The notes under the pieces were generated by a model. The model made no database searches. It was given only the letters and a program-made list of their open reading frames with translations, and was not told the origin of the DNA. 64,000 bases of DNA from Brachybacterium saurashtrense (GTDB lineage: Bacteria > Actinomycetota > Actinomycetes > Actinomycetales > Dermabacteraceae): positions 2,852,001 through 2,916,000 of the forward strand of contig NZ_CP031356.1 in NCBI RefSeq assembly GCF_003355475.1, written 5' to 3'. A program made the translations under genes and the position numbers. This document shows, piece by piece, positions 1-10,025 of the stretch (position 1 is the stretch's first letter; every line of letters begins with the position of its first letter).

Positions 1-590
1 GTCTGCTCGCCGTCGTGGAGCACGTCCACGGCGTCCTCGCCCTCGAGCACCACCCCGCCCTTGGCCAGCACGATCACGTCGTAGGTGTCGTGGATGCGGC
101 GCGCCGCCTCGGCGAGGTCCTCCACGCTCTCGATGGCGTCCATGCCGGAGAGGGTGAGCGCCTCGAAGTGGTTGGGGGTGACGAAGGTGGCCAGCGGCAG
201 GATCTTCTCCTTGAGCGCGTTGTCGGTGTCCAGCGCCGCGCCGGGCTCCTGCCCCTTGCAGATCAGCACCGGGTCCAGCACCACGTTCGTGAACGAGCGC
301 TCGGCGAGCGAGGCCGCGACGGTGTCGATGGTGGTGGGGGTGCCGAGCATGCCGATCTTCACCGTGTCGATCCGGTGCACGGCGGTGGTCGCCTCGATCT
401 GGTCGGCGATCACCTGCGGGTCCACGGGCACGAAGCGGTGCGCCCAGTCGTTCTGCGGGTCGAAGGAGACGATGCAGGTCAGGGCGGCGGTGCCGAAGGT
501 GCCGAGCTGGTGGAACGTCTTGAGGTCGGTCTGCGCCCCGGCTCCTCCGGTGGTCTCGGAGCCGGCGATGGTGAGGGCGACGTGCGTCAT
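1..590 (-). CDS. pdxK: Pyridoxine kinase / HMP kinase family protein, 3'-truncated by window edge
   Basis: Read from ATG at 590, the frame gives MTHVALTIAGSETTGGAGAQ and continues without a stop to the window edge, about 196 residues. The N-terminal TIAGSETTGGAGAQTDLKTF signature and the internal KIGMLGTP segment match the PdxK/ThiD branch of the ribokinase superfamily. These enzymes phosphorylate pyridoxine or hydroxymethylpyrimidine with ATP in the cytoplasm. An AGGAAGG ribosome site precedes the ATG. The C-terminal part, including the anion hole of the ATP site, lies outside the window. Gram-positive PdxK and ThiD are hard to separate by sequence; a PdxH gene at 29113-29796 makes a vitamin B6 salvage role reasonable. 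Confidence 0.85.
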   Translation of the reverse strand, partial: MTHVALTIAGSETTGGAGAQTDLKTFHQLGTFGTAALTCIVSFDPQNDWAHRFVPVDPQVIADQIEATTAVHRIDTVKIGMLGTPTTIDTVAASLAERSFTNVVLDPVLICKGQEPGAALDTDNALKEKILPLATFVTPNHFEALTLSGMDAIESVEDLAEAARRIHDTYDVIVLAKGGVVLEGEDAVDVLHDGEQ

Positions 591-822
591 GGGGGCCTTC
601 CTTGGTGGTGTCCGTGCCGGGCCGCGCGGTCCCGGCCTCGTCGGTGCGGGCCGACGGGGCCGCCGCGGCGGCGGTGACCGGGCGCTCCCAGGGCCGGGAC
701 CTCGCAGGTCCGTCGGCCCGTCGCCTCGGCCGGGCCGCGCGCTCCCAGGCCCCGGTGCGCGGTGCATCGGTCCGTCGCAGCGGCCGGGGGCCGATCCTAT
801 CGGCTCGGGTACAGTGCCGTGC

Positions 823-1344
823 GTGCTGACGCCGAACTCGACGACGCAGGACGGCCCGGCCGCCTCCCCCGGGTCGCGCCCGACCCTGCGCGACCGCACC
901 GCCGGCCTGCTCGCGGAACATCTGCGGCCGACGACGACGTTCCTGCTGGTGGGCGGCGTGGTGTTCCTGCTGGATGCCGCGATGTACAACCTGCTGGTGT
1001 TCTGGTCGCCGGGCGAGGGCTGGGGCACCGGGCTGATGCACACCACCCCGCTGCTGGCGAAGCTGCTCACCATCGCCGCGGCCTCGTGCCTCACCTACCT
1101 GGGCAACAGGTTCCTCACCTTCGGGGACCGACCGCGGCCGCACACCGCCCGCTCGATCGTCATGTTCCTGCTGGTGAACCTCATCGCGGCCGGGCTGCAG
1201 CTCTCGTGCCTAGGCTTCTCGCGGTACGTGCTGGGGCTGGACTCGGTGCTGGCGGACAACATCTCCGGCACCCTGATCGGGCAGGTGGTCTCGACCTCGT
1301 TCCGGTACGTCACCTACGGGCGGTTCGTGTTCCCGAAGCGCTGA
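823..1344 (+). CDS. GtrA family membrane protein
   Basis: A 173-residue protein with four predicted membrane helices. The first begins at TTFLLVGGVVFLLDAAMYNL and the last is followed by the typical GtrA ending FRYVTYGRFVFPKR. GtrA/DPMS-like proteins help translocate lipid-linked sugars or take part in cell-surface polysaccharide synthesis; the substrate cannot be read here. A TACAGT -10 element at 810-815 lies seven bases before GTG 823, so the transcript is probably leaderless and that GTG was chosen over the in-frame GTG at 814. No glycosyltransferase is adjacent, so the partner is unknown. Confidence 0.85.
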   Translation: MLTPNSTTQDGPAASPGSRPTLRDRTAGLLAEHLRPTTTFLLVGGVVFLLDAAMYNLLVFWSPGEGWGTGLMHTTPLLAKLLTIAAASCLTYLGNRFLTFGDRPRPHTARSIVMFLLVNLIAAGLQLSCLGFSRYVLGLDSVLADNISGTLIGQVVSTSFRYVTYGRFVFPKR

Positions 1345-1409
1345 GCCGCGCGGGCCGCGCGGGCCAGGGTGTCCCGTCGACCCGGGCCCGCGCGCCCACC
1401 CGTCGGCGT

Positions 1410-1934
1410 CTACGCCGTCCCCGCCCAGCGGCGGAACGCCTGCTCGGCCTCCGCGCCGAAGGGCACGAACACCACCTCGTCGATCGCCCCGGCGAGCTCC
1501 GCCTCGCACGCCCGGACGGTCTGCACCGCGATCCGGGCGGCATCGTCCATCGGCCAGCCGTACACCCCGGCCGAGATCGCGGGGAAGGCCACGCTGCGGG
1601 CCCCCACCCGTGCCGCCTCGCGCAGGCTCTCGCGGTAGCAGGAGGCGAGGGTCGCCGAGCGGTCCTCGCGTGCGGAGTGCACCGGTCCCACCGTGTGGAT
1701 CACCCAGCGGGCGGGGAGGCGGCCGGCGGTGGTGGCGACGGCCTGCCCGGCGGGGAGCCCGTCCGGCAGCTCCCCCGCGCGCAGCGCCCGGCAGGCGGCG
1801 AGGATCTCCGGCCCGCCGGCTCGGTGGATCGCGCCGTCCACGCCGCCCCCGCCCAGCAGGCCCGAGTTGGCGGCGTTCACGACGGCGTCGGCGCGCTCCC
1901 GGGTGATGTCCCCTGGTCGAACGATGATCTCCAT
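1410..1934 (-). CDS. Macrodomain protein, O-acetyl-ADP-ribose deacetylase type
   Basis: A 174-residue stand-alone macrodomain of the MacroD/YmdB type. Visible signatures are GDITRERADAVVNAANSGLL near the N-terminus, the GGGGVDGAIHRAGG loop, and a later FPAISAGVYGWP motif. The family hydrolyses O-acetyl-ADP-ribose and mono-ADP-ribose esters on acidic residues. An AGGAGC ribosome site lies just upstream of ATG 1934. It is convergent with the GtrA gene and divergent from the aminotransferase at 2137. There is no neighbouring ADP-ribosyltransferase or sirtuin, so the physiological substrate is open. Confidence 0.9.
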   Translation of the reverse strand: MEIIVRPGDITRERADAVVNAANSGLLGGGGVDGAIHRAGGPEILAACRALRAGELPDGLPAGQAVATTAGRLPARWVIHTVGPVHSAREDRSATLASCYRESLREAARVGARSVAFPAISAGVYGWPMDDAARIAVQTVRACEAELAGAIDEVVFVPFGAEAEQAFRRWAGTA

Positions 1935-2136
1935 GCCTGCTCCTGCGTCCGCTCCGCGCGGCGCCGCGCCGCGCTCCGTCCACGGTAGCCCTCCCCGACT
2001 GGCCGCACGCTCCCCCGCACGGCCCGCGCAGCGCTCCCCTGGGCCGCCCGGCCCCGGCGCTCCCCTGTACCGCCCGCGCCGCGCCCTGCTGGGCCGCCCG
2101 GCCCCGGGCCCGGTGCTCTCTGTCAGACTCGGGGCC

Positions 2137-3417
<1,281 letters not shown>

Positions 3418-3439
3418 CACGACGGCCCGCTGCACCGAC

Positions 3440-3479
3440 GAGGAGGCCCCGACCCGCGTGCGCGGGTCGGGGCCTCCTC
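3440..3479. terminator. Perfect 19-bp hairpin between convergent genes
   Basis: Arms 3440-3458 and 3461-3479 are exact reverse complements separated by two bases. It lies 22 bases after the aminotransferase stop and 36 bases before the stop of the opposing gene, so it probably ends transcription from both sides. There is no T tract, as is common in GC-rich actinobacteria. Confidence 0.8.
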
Positions 3480-3514
3480 CGTGCGGCCGCGGCTCCTCCG
3501 AGCCGCCGGCGGGA

Positions 3515-4687
3515 TCAGCCGACGGCGACCCAGACGGGCTCGCTGCTGAAGTTGAACAGCACGTCCACCTGGAGCATGCCCACCTCGACGCGGTCCTTCG
3601 GCACGATGATGCCCACGTCGTACTCGACGCTGCCGCCGTCGTGCAGGGTCCCGGCGTCCCAGGCGCTGTTCGGGGTGACGGCGCCCTCGTCGCTGTAAGT
3701 GTTGCCCTCGGCCACGTACTCGACCGTCAGGGCGAGGAACGGCTCCGCGGTCCCGTCGCCGTGGTAGGTGAGCTCCACGGGGACGAGGATGTAGGTCTCG
3801 TCGTCCTCGGGCTCGGTGTTGAACTCGTTGGTGTCCATGACCGCACCGGTGGCGTCCCAGTTCACCTCGCCGATGGTGACATCGAGGGTGCCGCCCTCGC
3901 CGTCCTCCAGGGTGAAGGTCTCCCCGACCGCGTAGGGGGCGTCCTGCGTGCCGGCGCCCTCGCCGCCCGAGCCCTCCGACTCCTCCTCGGTGGGCTCCTC
4001 GGACTCCTCCGTGGCCTCCTCGGTGGTGGCCTCGTCGGTGGGCTCCTCGGACTCCTCCGTGGTCTCCTCGGCGGTGGTCTCCTCCTGGGAGGTGGTGGCC
4101 CCGCCGCCGGAGGTGGGCTCGTCGCCGCCGCGGGTGAGCAGGAAGATGCCGCCGCCCACGATCACCAGCAGCAGCGCGAGCACCGCGCAGCCGGCGCAGA
4201 TGAGGATCGGGACCTTCTTGGACTTCTTCGGCTCGCCGCCCTGCGGGACGACGCCCGGAGTGCCGGCAGCGCCGAAGGCCGGGGCGAACCCGGGCTGGTC
4301 CTGGCCATAGCCGCCGGCGTTCGGGGACGGCTGGCCGTAGCCCGGCTGCTGCCCGTACGCGCCCGCGTTCGGGGAGGCCTGCCCGTAGCCGGGCTGCTCG
4401 GCGCTGGGCTGGCCGAATCCCTGCTGGTCATAGCCCTGCTGACCGAAGCCCTGCTGGTCGTATCCCTGCTGGCCGAACGCCTGCTGGTCATGGCCGGGCT
4501 GCTCCTGCCCGCCGCCCGGCTGGCCGTAGTCGGACTGCTGGCCGTAGCCCTGCGGGTCCGCGGACTGCTGGCCGTAGCCCTGCGGGTCAGCGGACTGCTG
4601 GCCGTAGCCCTGCGGGTCCGCGGACTGCTGGCCGTACGGGTCGTCGGACGGGTTCTGGCCCCATCCGTTCTGCGGTGGCTGCGACAT
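3515..4687 (-). CDS. Membrane protein with YGQ-rich cytoplasmic domain and DUF4352-like extracellular domain
   Basis: A 390-residue protein in four parts. Residues 1-150 are a disordered Tyr/Gly/Gln/Pro-rich segment with three exact [10 protein letters not shown] repeats and further [10 protein letters not shown] repeats. Residues 153-159 are basic (KKSKK), followed by one membrane helix at about 160-184. Residues 198-245 are an acidic Thr/Glu/Ser linker. Residues 250-390 form a beta-rich DUF4352-like domain. Positive charge before the helix implies N-terminus inside. An AGAAG ribosome site precedes ATG 4687. The function is unknown; similar layouts occur in actinobacterial envelope proteins. 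A second DUF4352-like membrane protein lies at 7183-8235. Confidence 0.75.
   Translation of the reverse strand: MSQPPQNGWGQNPSDDPYGQQSADPQGYGQQSADPQGYGQQSADPQGYGQQSDYGQPGGGQEQPGHDQQAFGQQGYDQQGFGQQGYDQQGFGQPSAEQPGYGQASPNAGAYGQQPGYGQPSPNAGGYGQDQPGFAPAFGAAGTPGVVPQGGEPKKSKKVPILICAGCAVLALLLVIVGGGIFLLTRGGDEPTSGGGATTSQEETTAEETTEESEEPTDEATTEEATEESEEPTEEESEGSGGEGAGTQDAPYAVGETFTLEDGEGGTLDVTIGEVNWDATGAVMDTNEFNTEPEDDETYILVPVELTYHGDGTAEPFLALTVEYVAEGNTYSDEGAVTPNSAWDAGTLHDGGSVEYDVGIIVPKDRVEVGMLQVDVLFNFSSEPVWVAVG
4535..4624 (-). repeat. Three tandem 30-bp coding repeats ([10 protein letters not shown])
   Basis: Three near-identical 30-base units encode residues 22-51 of the YGQ-rich protein. The copies differ by a single base (ccg/cag at the unit junction), which implies recent duplication and likely copy-number variation. 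Confidence 0.85.
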
Positions 4688-4821
4688 GATCTTCTCCGGC
4701 GCACGGGACGGCGCCGTCCCCTCTCTCCTGGCCGGACCTGCTTCGACGAGCCTCCGGGGCCCGTGGGCCCATCGTACGGGCCTCCCAGGTGCCGTCCAGC
4801 CTGTCCCGGATCGCTATCCGG

Positions 4822-7029
4822 TCACGAACCGTCCCGCCCGGTGAACATCTCCCCGTGGAAGGTGCGGCCGGTCGCGCGCTGCGAGGCGCCGGAGGCGTCG
4901 AGGTAGGGGGTGATGCCGCCGCGGTGGCGGGGGAACCCGGCGCCGAGGATCAGCGCGAGGTCCACCTGCTCCGGCCGCTCCACCACGCCGGTCTCGAGCA
5001 TCAGTGCGATCTCCTCGGCGAGGCCGTCCTGCACCGTCTCCAGCAGCGCGTCGCCCACGGGTGCCGCGCCGCCGTCGGCCGCGTCGGCGCCGAAGGTCTC
5101 GCCCACCGTGGGCGAGACCGGCGGGTGCACCGCGGTCTTCGTGCGCTCGGTGAAGTGCGCCTTCTTCTGCGCCATCGCGGTGAGTCCGGGCGAGGCGTGG
5201 AAGCGGTCGCCGAGCTCGCCGGTGAGCACCTGGCCCACGTGGTCGGCCACGGCCAGGCCCACCAGGTCCAGCAGCGCGAAGGGCCGCATCGGCATGCCCA
5301 TCGGGTCCAGGGAGGCGTCCACCTCGGCGGGGTCCGCGCCCGCGTCCACGGAGGCGAGCACGGCGCCGAGCACCCGGAACAGCAGCCGATTGACGATGAA
5401 GCCGGGGGCGTCGGCGCTGCGCACGGCGAACTTGCGCAGGCGGCGCACCACCTCGAGGCCGGTGGCGAGGGTCTGCTCGTCCGTGGCCTCGGTGTGGATC
5501 ACCTCCACCAGCGGCATCTTCGCGACGGGGTTGAAGAAGTGCAGTCCCACCACCCGCTCGGGGTGGGCGAGATCCTCGGCCATCCGCGCCACGGAGAGGG
5601 AGGACGTGTTGGTGACCAGCAGGGCGTCCTCGGCGAGCACGCCCTCCAGCTCCGCGAACACGGACTTCTTGATCGCGAGCACCTCGGGCACCGCCTCGAG
5701 CACGAGGTCGCAGCCGGCCAGCTCCTGCAGATCGGTGGTGGCGGAGAGGTTCGCGGCCACCGCCTGTGCGCTCGCCTCGTCGAGCGCGCCGCGGGCGGCG
5801 GCCTGCGCGACCACGTCCCGGGCGGCGGCGAGGCCCTTGGCGGCGATGTCCTCGTCGAGGTCGCGCATCACGACGGGCACCTGCAGGCCCAGCGCGAGCT
5901 GGGCCGCGATCTGCGAGGCCATGAGCCCGGCGCCCGCCACGCCCACGCGGCGGATCTCGCGGGTGCCCTCCACCGGGGCGCGGCCGGGCTTGCCGCGGCG
6001 CAGCAGCTCGGCGGAGTACATGGAGGCGGCGGCGCTGTCGCCGCGCACCAGCTCGGCGAGCGCCTCGGCCTCGCGGGCGAGGGCGTCGGCGAGGGTGGAG
6101 CCGGGCAGCGCCTGCAGCAGCGCGAGCGCGCGGCCGACGGCGGGGGCGCCCTGCGCCTCGAGCCGTGCGGCCCAGGCGCGGCGGGTCTCCACGCCGTGGG
6201 GGGCGTCGAGGGCGTCCAGCAGGGCCTCGGCCTCGGGGGTGTCGGCAGCGGGGAGCGGCGCCTCGCGCCCCACCCAGGCGCCGGGCGCGCCGGCGGGCGC
6301 CTCGGCGGCGGTGGCGGCGAGGGCCGGGTCCACCACGTCGGCGTCGTCCTCGTCGAGGTCGGCGTGGGCGGCGACCAGCGCGGCGAACTGGTCCAGCGCG
6401 GCGTCGAGGTCCTCGGCGAGCTCGTCCACCAGACCGGTCTCGAGCGCCTGCTCGGCGGTGAGCTGACGGTCCCGGGCCGGGTCCTCGAGGATCATCCGCA
6501 CCGCGGCCTCGGGGCCGACGACCGACTGCAGCAGCGTGGTGCCGCCCCAGCCGGGCAGGATCCCCAGCGAGGTCTCGGGCATGCCCAGCCCGCGCACGCC
6601 GGGGGCGGCGGTGCGCACATCGGCCATGAGCGCCACCTCGAGGCCGCCGCCGAGCGCGACGCCGTTCAGATGGGCGAGCAGCGGGACCGGGCTGGTGCGC
6701 ACCCGCACCTGCAGGGCGTGGGCGGCGCGGGTCATCTCCTCCACGTTCTCCACCGCGGTGGGATCGGCGAACATCGACAGGTCCGCGCCGGCGAGGAAGG
6801 CGCGCCCGGTGCCGGTGAGCGCGATCGCGCCGAGCTCCCCGGCCTCGGCGCGGTCCAGGGCGGCGCCGATCGCGCCGGTGACGTTCGCGAGGGAGCGGGG
6901 GCCCAGGGTGGCGGGGCGGCGCTCCTCCCCCTCCGGCGGGGCGAAGGTCAGCACGGCCACGGTGCCGAGCCCGGGGTGCTCGCGGTCCTCGGTGAGGACT
7001 CGGGTGACGTGCTCGGTGTAGCTGCTCAT
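4822..7029 (-). CDS. fadB: Bifunctional enoyl-CoA hydratase / 3-hydroxyacyl-CoA dehydrogenase (FadB/FadJ-like)
   Basis: A 735-residue trifunctional-type alpha subunit of fatty acid beta-oxidation. The N-terminal crotonase domain shows LTGTGRAFLAGADLSMF and NGVALGGGLEVALMADVR (oxyanion hole) and a glutamate-containing GILPGWGG loop. The central NAD-binding domain begins VGVAGAGLMASQIA, and GLHFFNPVAKMPLVEVI carries the catalytic His. Two C-terminal dehydrogenase repeats follow. The second Gly of the usual GAGxMG fingerprint is Ala, as in some actinobacterial homologues. ATG 7029 (MSSYTEHV) was chosen because a ribosome site precedes it; the longer frame runs through the operator at 7084-7100. 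Acyl-CoA dehydrogenase and thiolase partners lie at 17215-19793. Confidence 0.9.
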   Translation of the reverse strand: MSSYTEHVTRVLTEDREHPGLGTVAVLTFAPPEGEERRPATLGPRSLANVTGAIGAALDRAEAGELGAIALTGTGRAFLAGADLSMFADPTAVENVEEMTRAAHALQVRVRTSPVPLLAHLNGVALGGGLEVALMADVRTAAPGVRGLGMPETSLGILPGWGGTTLLQSVVGPEAAVRMILEDPARDRQLTAEQALETGLVDELAEDLDAALDQFAALVAAHADLDEDDADVVDPALAATAAEAPAGAPGAWVGREAPLPAADTPEAEALLDALDAPHGVETRRAWAARLEAQGAPAVGRALALLQALPGSTLADALAREAEALAELVRGDSAAASMYSAELLRRGKPGRAPVEGTREIRRVGVAGAGLMASQIAAQLALGLQVPVVMRDLDEDIAAKGLAAARDVVAQAAARGALDEASAQAVAANLSATTDLQELAGCDLVLEAVPEVLAIKKSVFAELEGVLAEDALLVTNTSSLSVARMAEDLAHPERVVGLHFFNPVAKMPLVEVIHTEATDEQTLATGLEVVRRLRKFAVRSADAPGFIVNRLLFRVLGAVLASVDAGADPAEVDASLDPMGMPMRPFALLDLVGLAVADHVGQVLTGELGDRFHASPGLTAMAQKKAHFTERTKTAVHPPVSPTVGETFGADAADGGAAPVGDALLETVQDGLAEEIALMLETGVVERPEQVDLALILGAGFPRHRGGITPYLDASGASQRATGRTFHGEMFTGRDGS

Positions 7030-7083
7030 CAGGGACCTTTCGCGATCTCGTCGTCGAGGGCTGTCGGCGTCCGCGCAGTTGTC

Positions 7084-7100
7084 TGATACCGCGGGTTTCA
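7084..7100. promoter_or_regulatory. Candidate fatty-acid-degradation operator upstream of fadB
   Basis: The 17-base palindrome TGATACCGCGGGTTTCA has half sites TGATACC and GGTTTCA (six of seven bases complementary) around a three-base spacer. It lies 55 bases upstream of the fadB start. A related site occurs at 19923-19939 upstream of the thiolase operon; over 21 aligned bases the two share 16. A TetR-like regulator is the natural candidate, but none is encoded in the window. Confidence 0.55.
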
Positions 7101-7182
7101 AATAGATCATGCCTCAGATCCGGGCCGGGTGTCCACCGCGGCCGCGCCGCCCTCGCCCGGCCCGCCGACCGGTCACGGCCGG

Positions 7183-8235
7183 TCAGCGGGGAGCGACGTA
7201 CAGCACCTCGCCGGCATAGGTCTCCACGCCCAGCAGGAGAGTCCCCGCCTCCGCCTCCGGGACCAGGAAGGCGCTGCGGAAGCGCGCGGTCTCGCCGTCC
7301 GCGAGCGGGCTCACGGTCGCCATCGGGTCGGGCACGAGCCCCTCGGCGACGTCCGGGAAGTAGGTCAGGTGCGACTCCGCGGAGAGCCACAGCTCCTCCG
7401 CGGGGGCCAGCCGCCCGGGCCCCTCGTAGCGCACCTCGTAGGTGACCAGCACCAGCTCGTAGCCGTCCTGGACCACGTCCTCGCCCGCGGCGGCGGGGAG
7501 GGTGGCCTCCGGGTCCACCTCCAGCGCGCGCACGCCTAGCGTGCCGCCGGTCCACACCTCCCAGTTCAGGGTGTGCTCCTGGACGGAGGCGGGGCGGTCG
7601 TAGCCGCCGATGCCGTCCTCCACCACGCGGCCGGTGGAGTCGGTGACCGTGCCGGGCTCCTGCCCGGGCGTGGCCGTGGGCGAGGGGACGGCCGGGGAGC
7701 GCCCGCCCGAGGTGGTGGGGGCGGCGCTGGGTGCGGCGACGGGCGCGTCGGGATCGCCCGCGGCGGCCCAGCGGACGGCGCCCGCGATCAGGGCCACGCA
7801 GGCCACCAGGGCGACCGCCTGCACGGCGACGATCGCGACGATCGCCCACGGCGTGAGCGTGCCGCGCCGTCGCGCCCGCGCTTCGCGACCCGCAGGGGCG
7901 TCGACGACGGGGTCGTAGGTGAAGGTGGGGGCGCCGAAGGGGCCGACGCCGGGCTCCCGCGGGGGCGTGAACCCCAACGACCGGGCCAGGGACTCCGCGC
8001 CGGCGTCGTCGGCGGAGACGGTTCCGGGTGCGGCGGCGGGGTCGGGAGCGGGGTCGGCGGGCGCCCGCTCGTCGGCGGCGGGGCGCGGCGCGGTGTCGGG
8101 GCGCGGCGGGGCGGCGGGGTGGCCGACGGGACCGCCCTCGCGGCGGTGATCGGGCAACGGGGAGGGCTCCGGTGCGGCCGACGGGAGGTGGTCCTCCCAG
8201 TCGTAGCCCTCGGGAGCGTCCCGTCCCTGCGTCAT
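7183..8235 (-). CDS. Single-pass membrane protein with DUF4352-like extracellular domain
   Basis: A 350-residue protein: a Pro/Ala/Asp-rich cytoplasmic half (about 1-125) containing an ESLARSLGFTPPREPGVGPFG patch, a basic stretch (REARARRR), one membrane helix near residues 130-155, a Ser/Thr/Pro linker, and a beta-rich extracellular domain from about 205. ATG 8235 follows a TATGCT -10 element by six or seven bases, which indicates a leaderless transcript. It is divergent from the ArsR gene at 8317. The function is unknown; the extracellular part resembles DUF4352 proteins only by layout. Confidence 0.7.
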   Translation of the reverse strand: MTQGRDAPEGYDWEDHLPSAAPEPSPLPDHRREGGPVGHPAAPPRPDTAPRPAADERAPADPAPDPAAAPGTVSADDAGAESLARSLGFTPPREPGVGPFGAPTFTYDPVVDAPAGREARARRRGTLTPWAIVAIVAVQAVALVACVALIAGAVRWAAAGDPDAPVAAPSAAPTTSGGRSPAVPSPTATPGQEPGTVTDSTGRVVEDGIGGYDRPASVQEHTLNWEVWTGGTLGVRALEVDPEATLPAAAGEDVVQDGYELVLVTYEVRYEGPGRLAPAEELWLSAESHLTYFPDVAEGLVPDPMATVSPLADGETARFRSAFLVPEAEAGTLLLGVETYAGEVLYVAPR

Positions 8236-8289
8236 GCCTCGAGCATACGGCCACCGCGGGGAACCGCCCCGCCCGCACCCCTTGCACAC

Positions 8290-8305
8290 ACAACCACTCG
8301 GTTGT
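8290..8305. promoter_or_regulatory. Perfect inverted repeat, probable ArsR operator
   Basis: ACAACC-ACTC-GGTTGT is an exact 6-4-6 palindrome 12 bases upstream of the ArsR start and between divergent genes. Similar ACAACC/GGTTGT sites are typical of ArsR/SRPBCC pairs, so autoregulation is likely. Confidence 0.75.
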
Positions 8306-8316
8306 AGGTTTGCGGC

Positions 8317-8718
8317 ATGCAGAGGATCGACGAGGACCGGGCCGACGCCTGGTTCCAGGCGCTCTCGGACCGCACCCGGCGGGACATCCTGCGCCGGGTG
8401 CTGGTCGAGGAGCAGTCGGTCTCGTCCCTGGCCCGGAACTACTCGATGAGCCTCACGGCCGTGCAGAAGCACGTCGCGGTGCTCGAGCGCTCCGGGCTGC
8501 TCACCCGGCGTCGGCGCGGCAGGGAGACCCTCGCCCGCGGCGCCGCCGGCACCCTCCGCACCGCCTCGGAGCTGCTCACCGCGATGGAGCGCGGTCGCCG
8601 CGAGCACATCGCCCGCATCGACGAGCTGCTCGAGGCCGAGCACGACGCCGCGCCGGAGACCCCGCGCGGCACCGAGCCCGAGGCAGAGCGCGGCACCGGC
8701 CCGCTCCCCTCCCCCTGA
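8317..8718 (+). CDS. ArsR/SmtB-family transcriptional regulator
   Basis: A 133-residue winged-helix regulator. The helix-turn-helix lies around residues 12-60 (ALSDRTRRDILRRVL, SVSSLARNYSMSLTAVQKHVAVLERSGLL), with the RRGRE wing after it. No metal-binding ELCVCDL cysteine motif is present, so this is not a metal sensor of the classical type. The C-terminal 25 residues are acidic and disordered. It overlaps no gene but is 32 bases upstream of the SRPBCC gene, the usual partner in this family, and the palindrome at 8290-8305 probably mediates autoregulation. Confidence 0.9.
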   Translation: MQRIDEDRADAWFQALSDRTRRDILRRVLVEEQSVSSLARNYSMSLTAVQKHVAVLERSGLLTRRRRGRETLARGAAGTLRTASELLTAMERGRREHIARIDELLEAEHDAAPETPRGTEPEAERGTGPLPSP

Positions 8719-8750
8719 CCGTCGCACCGCACCGCACCGAAGGAGCCACC

Positions 8751-9233
8751 ATGCCCGTCACCGACATCAGCCACGACCTGGACAGCCTCACCCTCACGAT
8801 CACCGCCCGCTTCGCCGCCCCGGTGGAGCGGATCTGGCAGATCTACGCCGATCCGCGCCAGCTGGAGAGGGTGTGGGGGCCGAAGGAGTACCCGGCCACC
8901 GTGGTGGACCACAGCCTCACCCCGGGCGGCCTGGTCACCTACTACATGACCGGCCCGGAGGGCGATCGCCACCACGGCTACTGGAAGGTGCTCGCGGTGG
9001 ACGAGCCGCACTCGTTCACCTACGAGGACGGCTTCGCCCACGAGGACTTCACCCCGAACACGGACCTGCCGATCTCCACCTGCGTGGCCACCCTCACCGC
9101 GGACGGCGACGGCACGCTCGCCCGGTACGTGACCACCTACGCGGACCGCGAGGGCCTGCAGACGGTGCTCGAGATGGGCGTCGAGGAGGGCACCCGCTCC
9201 GCCATGAGCCAGATCGACGAGCTCATCGCCTGA
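8751..9233 (+). CDS. SRPBCC family protein (AHSA1-like)
   Basis: A 160-residue START/Bet v1-fold protein with the family features: the APVERIWQIYADPRQLERVWGP motif near residue 25 and a central GGLVTYYMTGPEG strand pair. Such proteins bind hydrophobic ligands, and paired ArsR regulators usually control them. AAGGAG lies seven bases upstream of ATG 8751. The 32-base gap from the ArsR gene implies co-transcription. The ligand is unknown. Confidence 0.88.
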   Translation: MPVTDISHDLDSLTLTITARFAAPVERIWQIYADPRQLERVWGPKEYPATVVDHSLTPGGLVTYYMTGPEGDRHHGYWKVLAVDEPHSFTYEDGFAHEDFTPNTDLPISTCVATLTADGDGTLARYVTTYADREGLQTVLEMGVEEGTRSAMSQIDELIA

Positions 9234-9258
9234 GCGCTCCTCCCGGCCCGGCCGCGCG

Positions 9259-9408
9259 TCAGCCGAGCCAGCCGGTGACCACCACGTACGCACCGATCGA
9301 CAGCGCCGCGACCACGCCGAGCAGCACGAGCGCGACCGCCGTGGGCGAGGGCCTGCGGGGTCCGCGGGGCGCGGGGGTCTGCGGGGGCTGGTCCTGGGAT
9401 CTCGGCAC
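9259..9408 (-). CDS. Small membrane protein, 49 residues
   Basis: GTG 9408 opens a 49-codon frame: a Pro/Arg-rich basic N-terminus (SQDQPPQTPAPRGPRRP) followed by one hydrophobic helix (TAVALVLLGVVAALSIGAYV) and a short VVTGWLG tail. AAGGAG lies eight or nine bases upstream. The clear ribosome site, positive-inside pattern and hydrophobic segment support a real gene; it has no recognisable family. It is convergent with the SRPBCC gene and downstream of MarR. Confidence 0.6.
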   Translation of the reverse strand: MPRSQDQPPQTPAPRGPRRPSPTAVALVLLGVVAALSIGAYVVVTGWLG

Positions 9409-9489
9409 CGGGCCGTGCTCCTTCCGGGGCGTCGGGGCCCGTCCTGTGCCGGGGCGCCCGACGGCGCGCCCGGGGCGGGCACGCCCACG

Positions 9490-10005
9490 CTAGCCGACGC
9501 CGCCGGGCCCTGCCTCCGGCCCCGCGCCGCCCGCGCGGCCGCGCAGGGGATCCACGAAGGTCGCGACCACGGAGGCGGCGTCCCCGAGCGCGCGGAGCTG
9601 CGCAGGCTCGAGGGCGTCGACCACAAGGCGTCGCACCGCCCGGACGTGCCCGGGCGCGGCGCGCTGCACCGTCTCCCAGCCCGCCTCCGTGAGCCGGCCG
9701 AGCGTGAACCGCCCGTCGGCCGGATCCGGCAGCCGCTCCACCCATCCGGAGCCCTCCAGCCGGGCGATCACCCGGGAGAGGTGGGAGAGCGTCATGTTCG
9801 CGGAGCGGGCGAGGTCGCTCAGCCGCACCGCACGGCCCGGCGCCTCGGAGATCTGCGAGAGCGCGCTGTACTCGGCGAGGCTCAGCCCGGCCTCCGCACG
9901 CAGCTGGGCATCCAGGCGCGCCGGCAGCCAGGTCATCACGGCCCACAGCGCCCGCCAGGCGCGCTCCTCCTCCGCGGTGAGCCAGGGCGTCGGCGTCGTC
10001 GTCAT
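9490..10005 (-). CDS. MarR-family transcriptional regulator
   Basis: A 171-residue winged-helix regulator. The DNA-binding core is RLSDLARSANMTLSHLSRVIARLEGSGWVERLPDPADGRFTLGRLTEAG, a standard MarR recognition helix and beta wing. ATG 10005 follows a TACGCT element by six bases, consistent with a leaderless start. It is divergent from the aldo/keto reductase at 10132, and the intervening DNA contains a strong promoter and a perfect palindrome. This suggests that the protein represses the reductase and itself and is released by a phenolic or electrophilic ligand. Confidence 0.9.
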   Translation of the reverse strand: MTTTPTPWLTAEEERAWRALWAVMTWLPARLDAQLRAEAGLSLAEYSALSQISEAPGRAVRLSDLARSANMTLSHLSRVIARLEGSGWVERLPDPADGRFTLGRLTEAGWETVQRAAPGHVRAVRRLVVDALEPAQLRALGDAASVVATFVDPLRGRAGGAGPEAGPGGVG

Positions 10006-10025
10006 CTCGCCAGCGTAGCGATCAC

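Noticed and set aside
4814..8293. 1159-codon minus-strand frame overlapping fadB
   Set aside because: Arg/Gly/Pro-rich low-complexity translation in a different frame of fadB and its neighbour.
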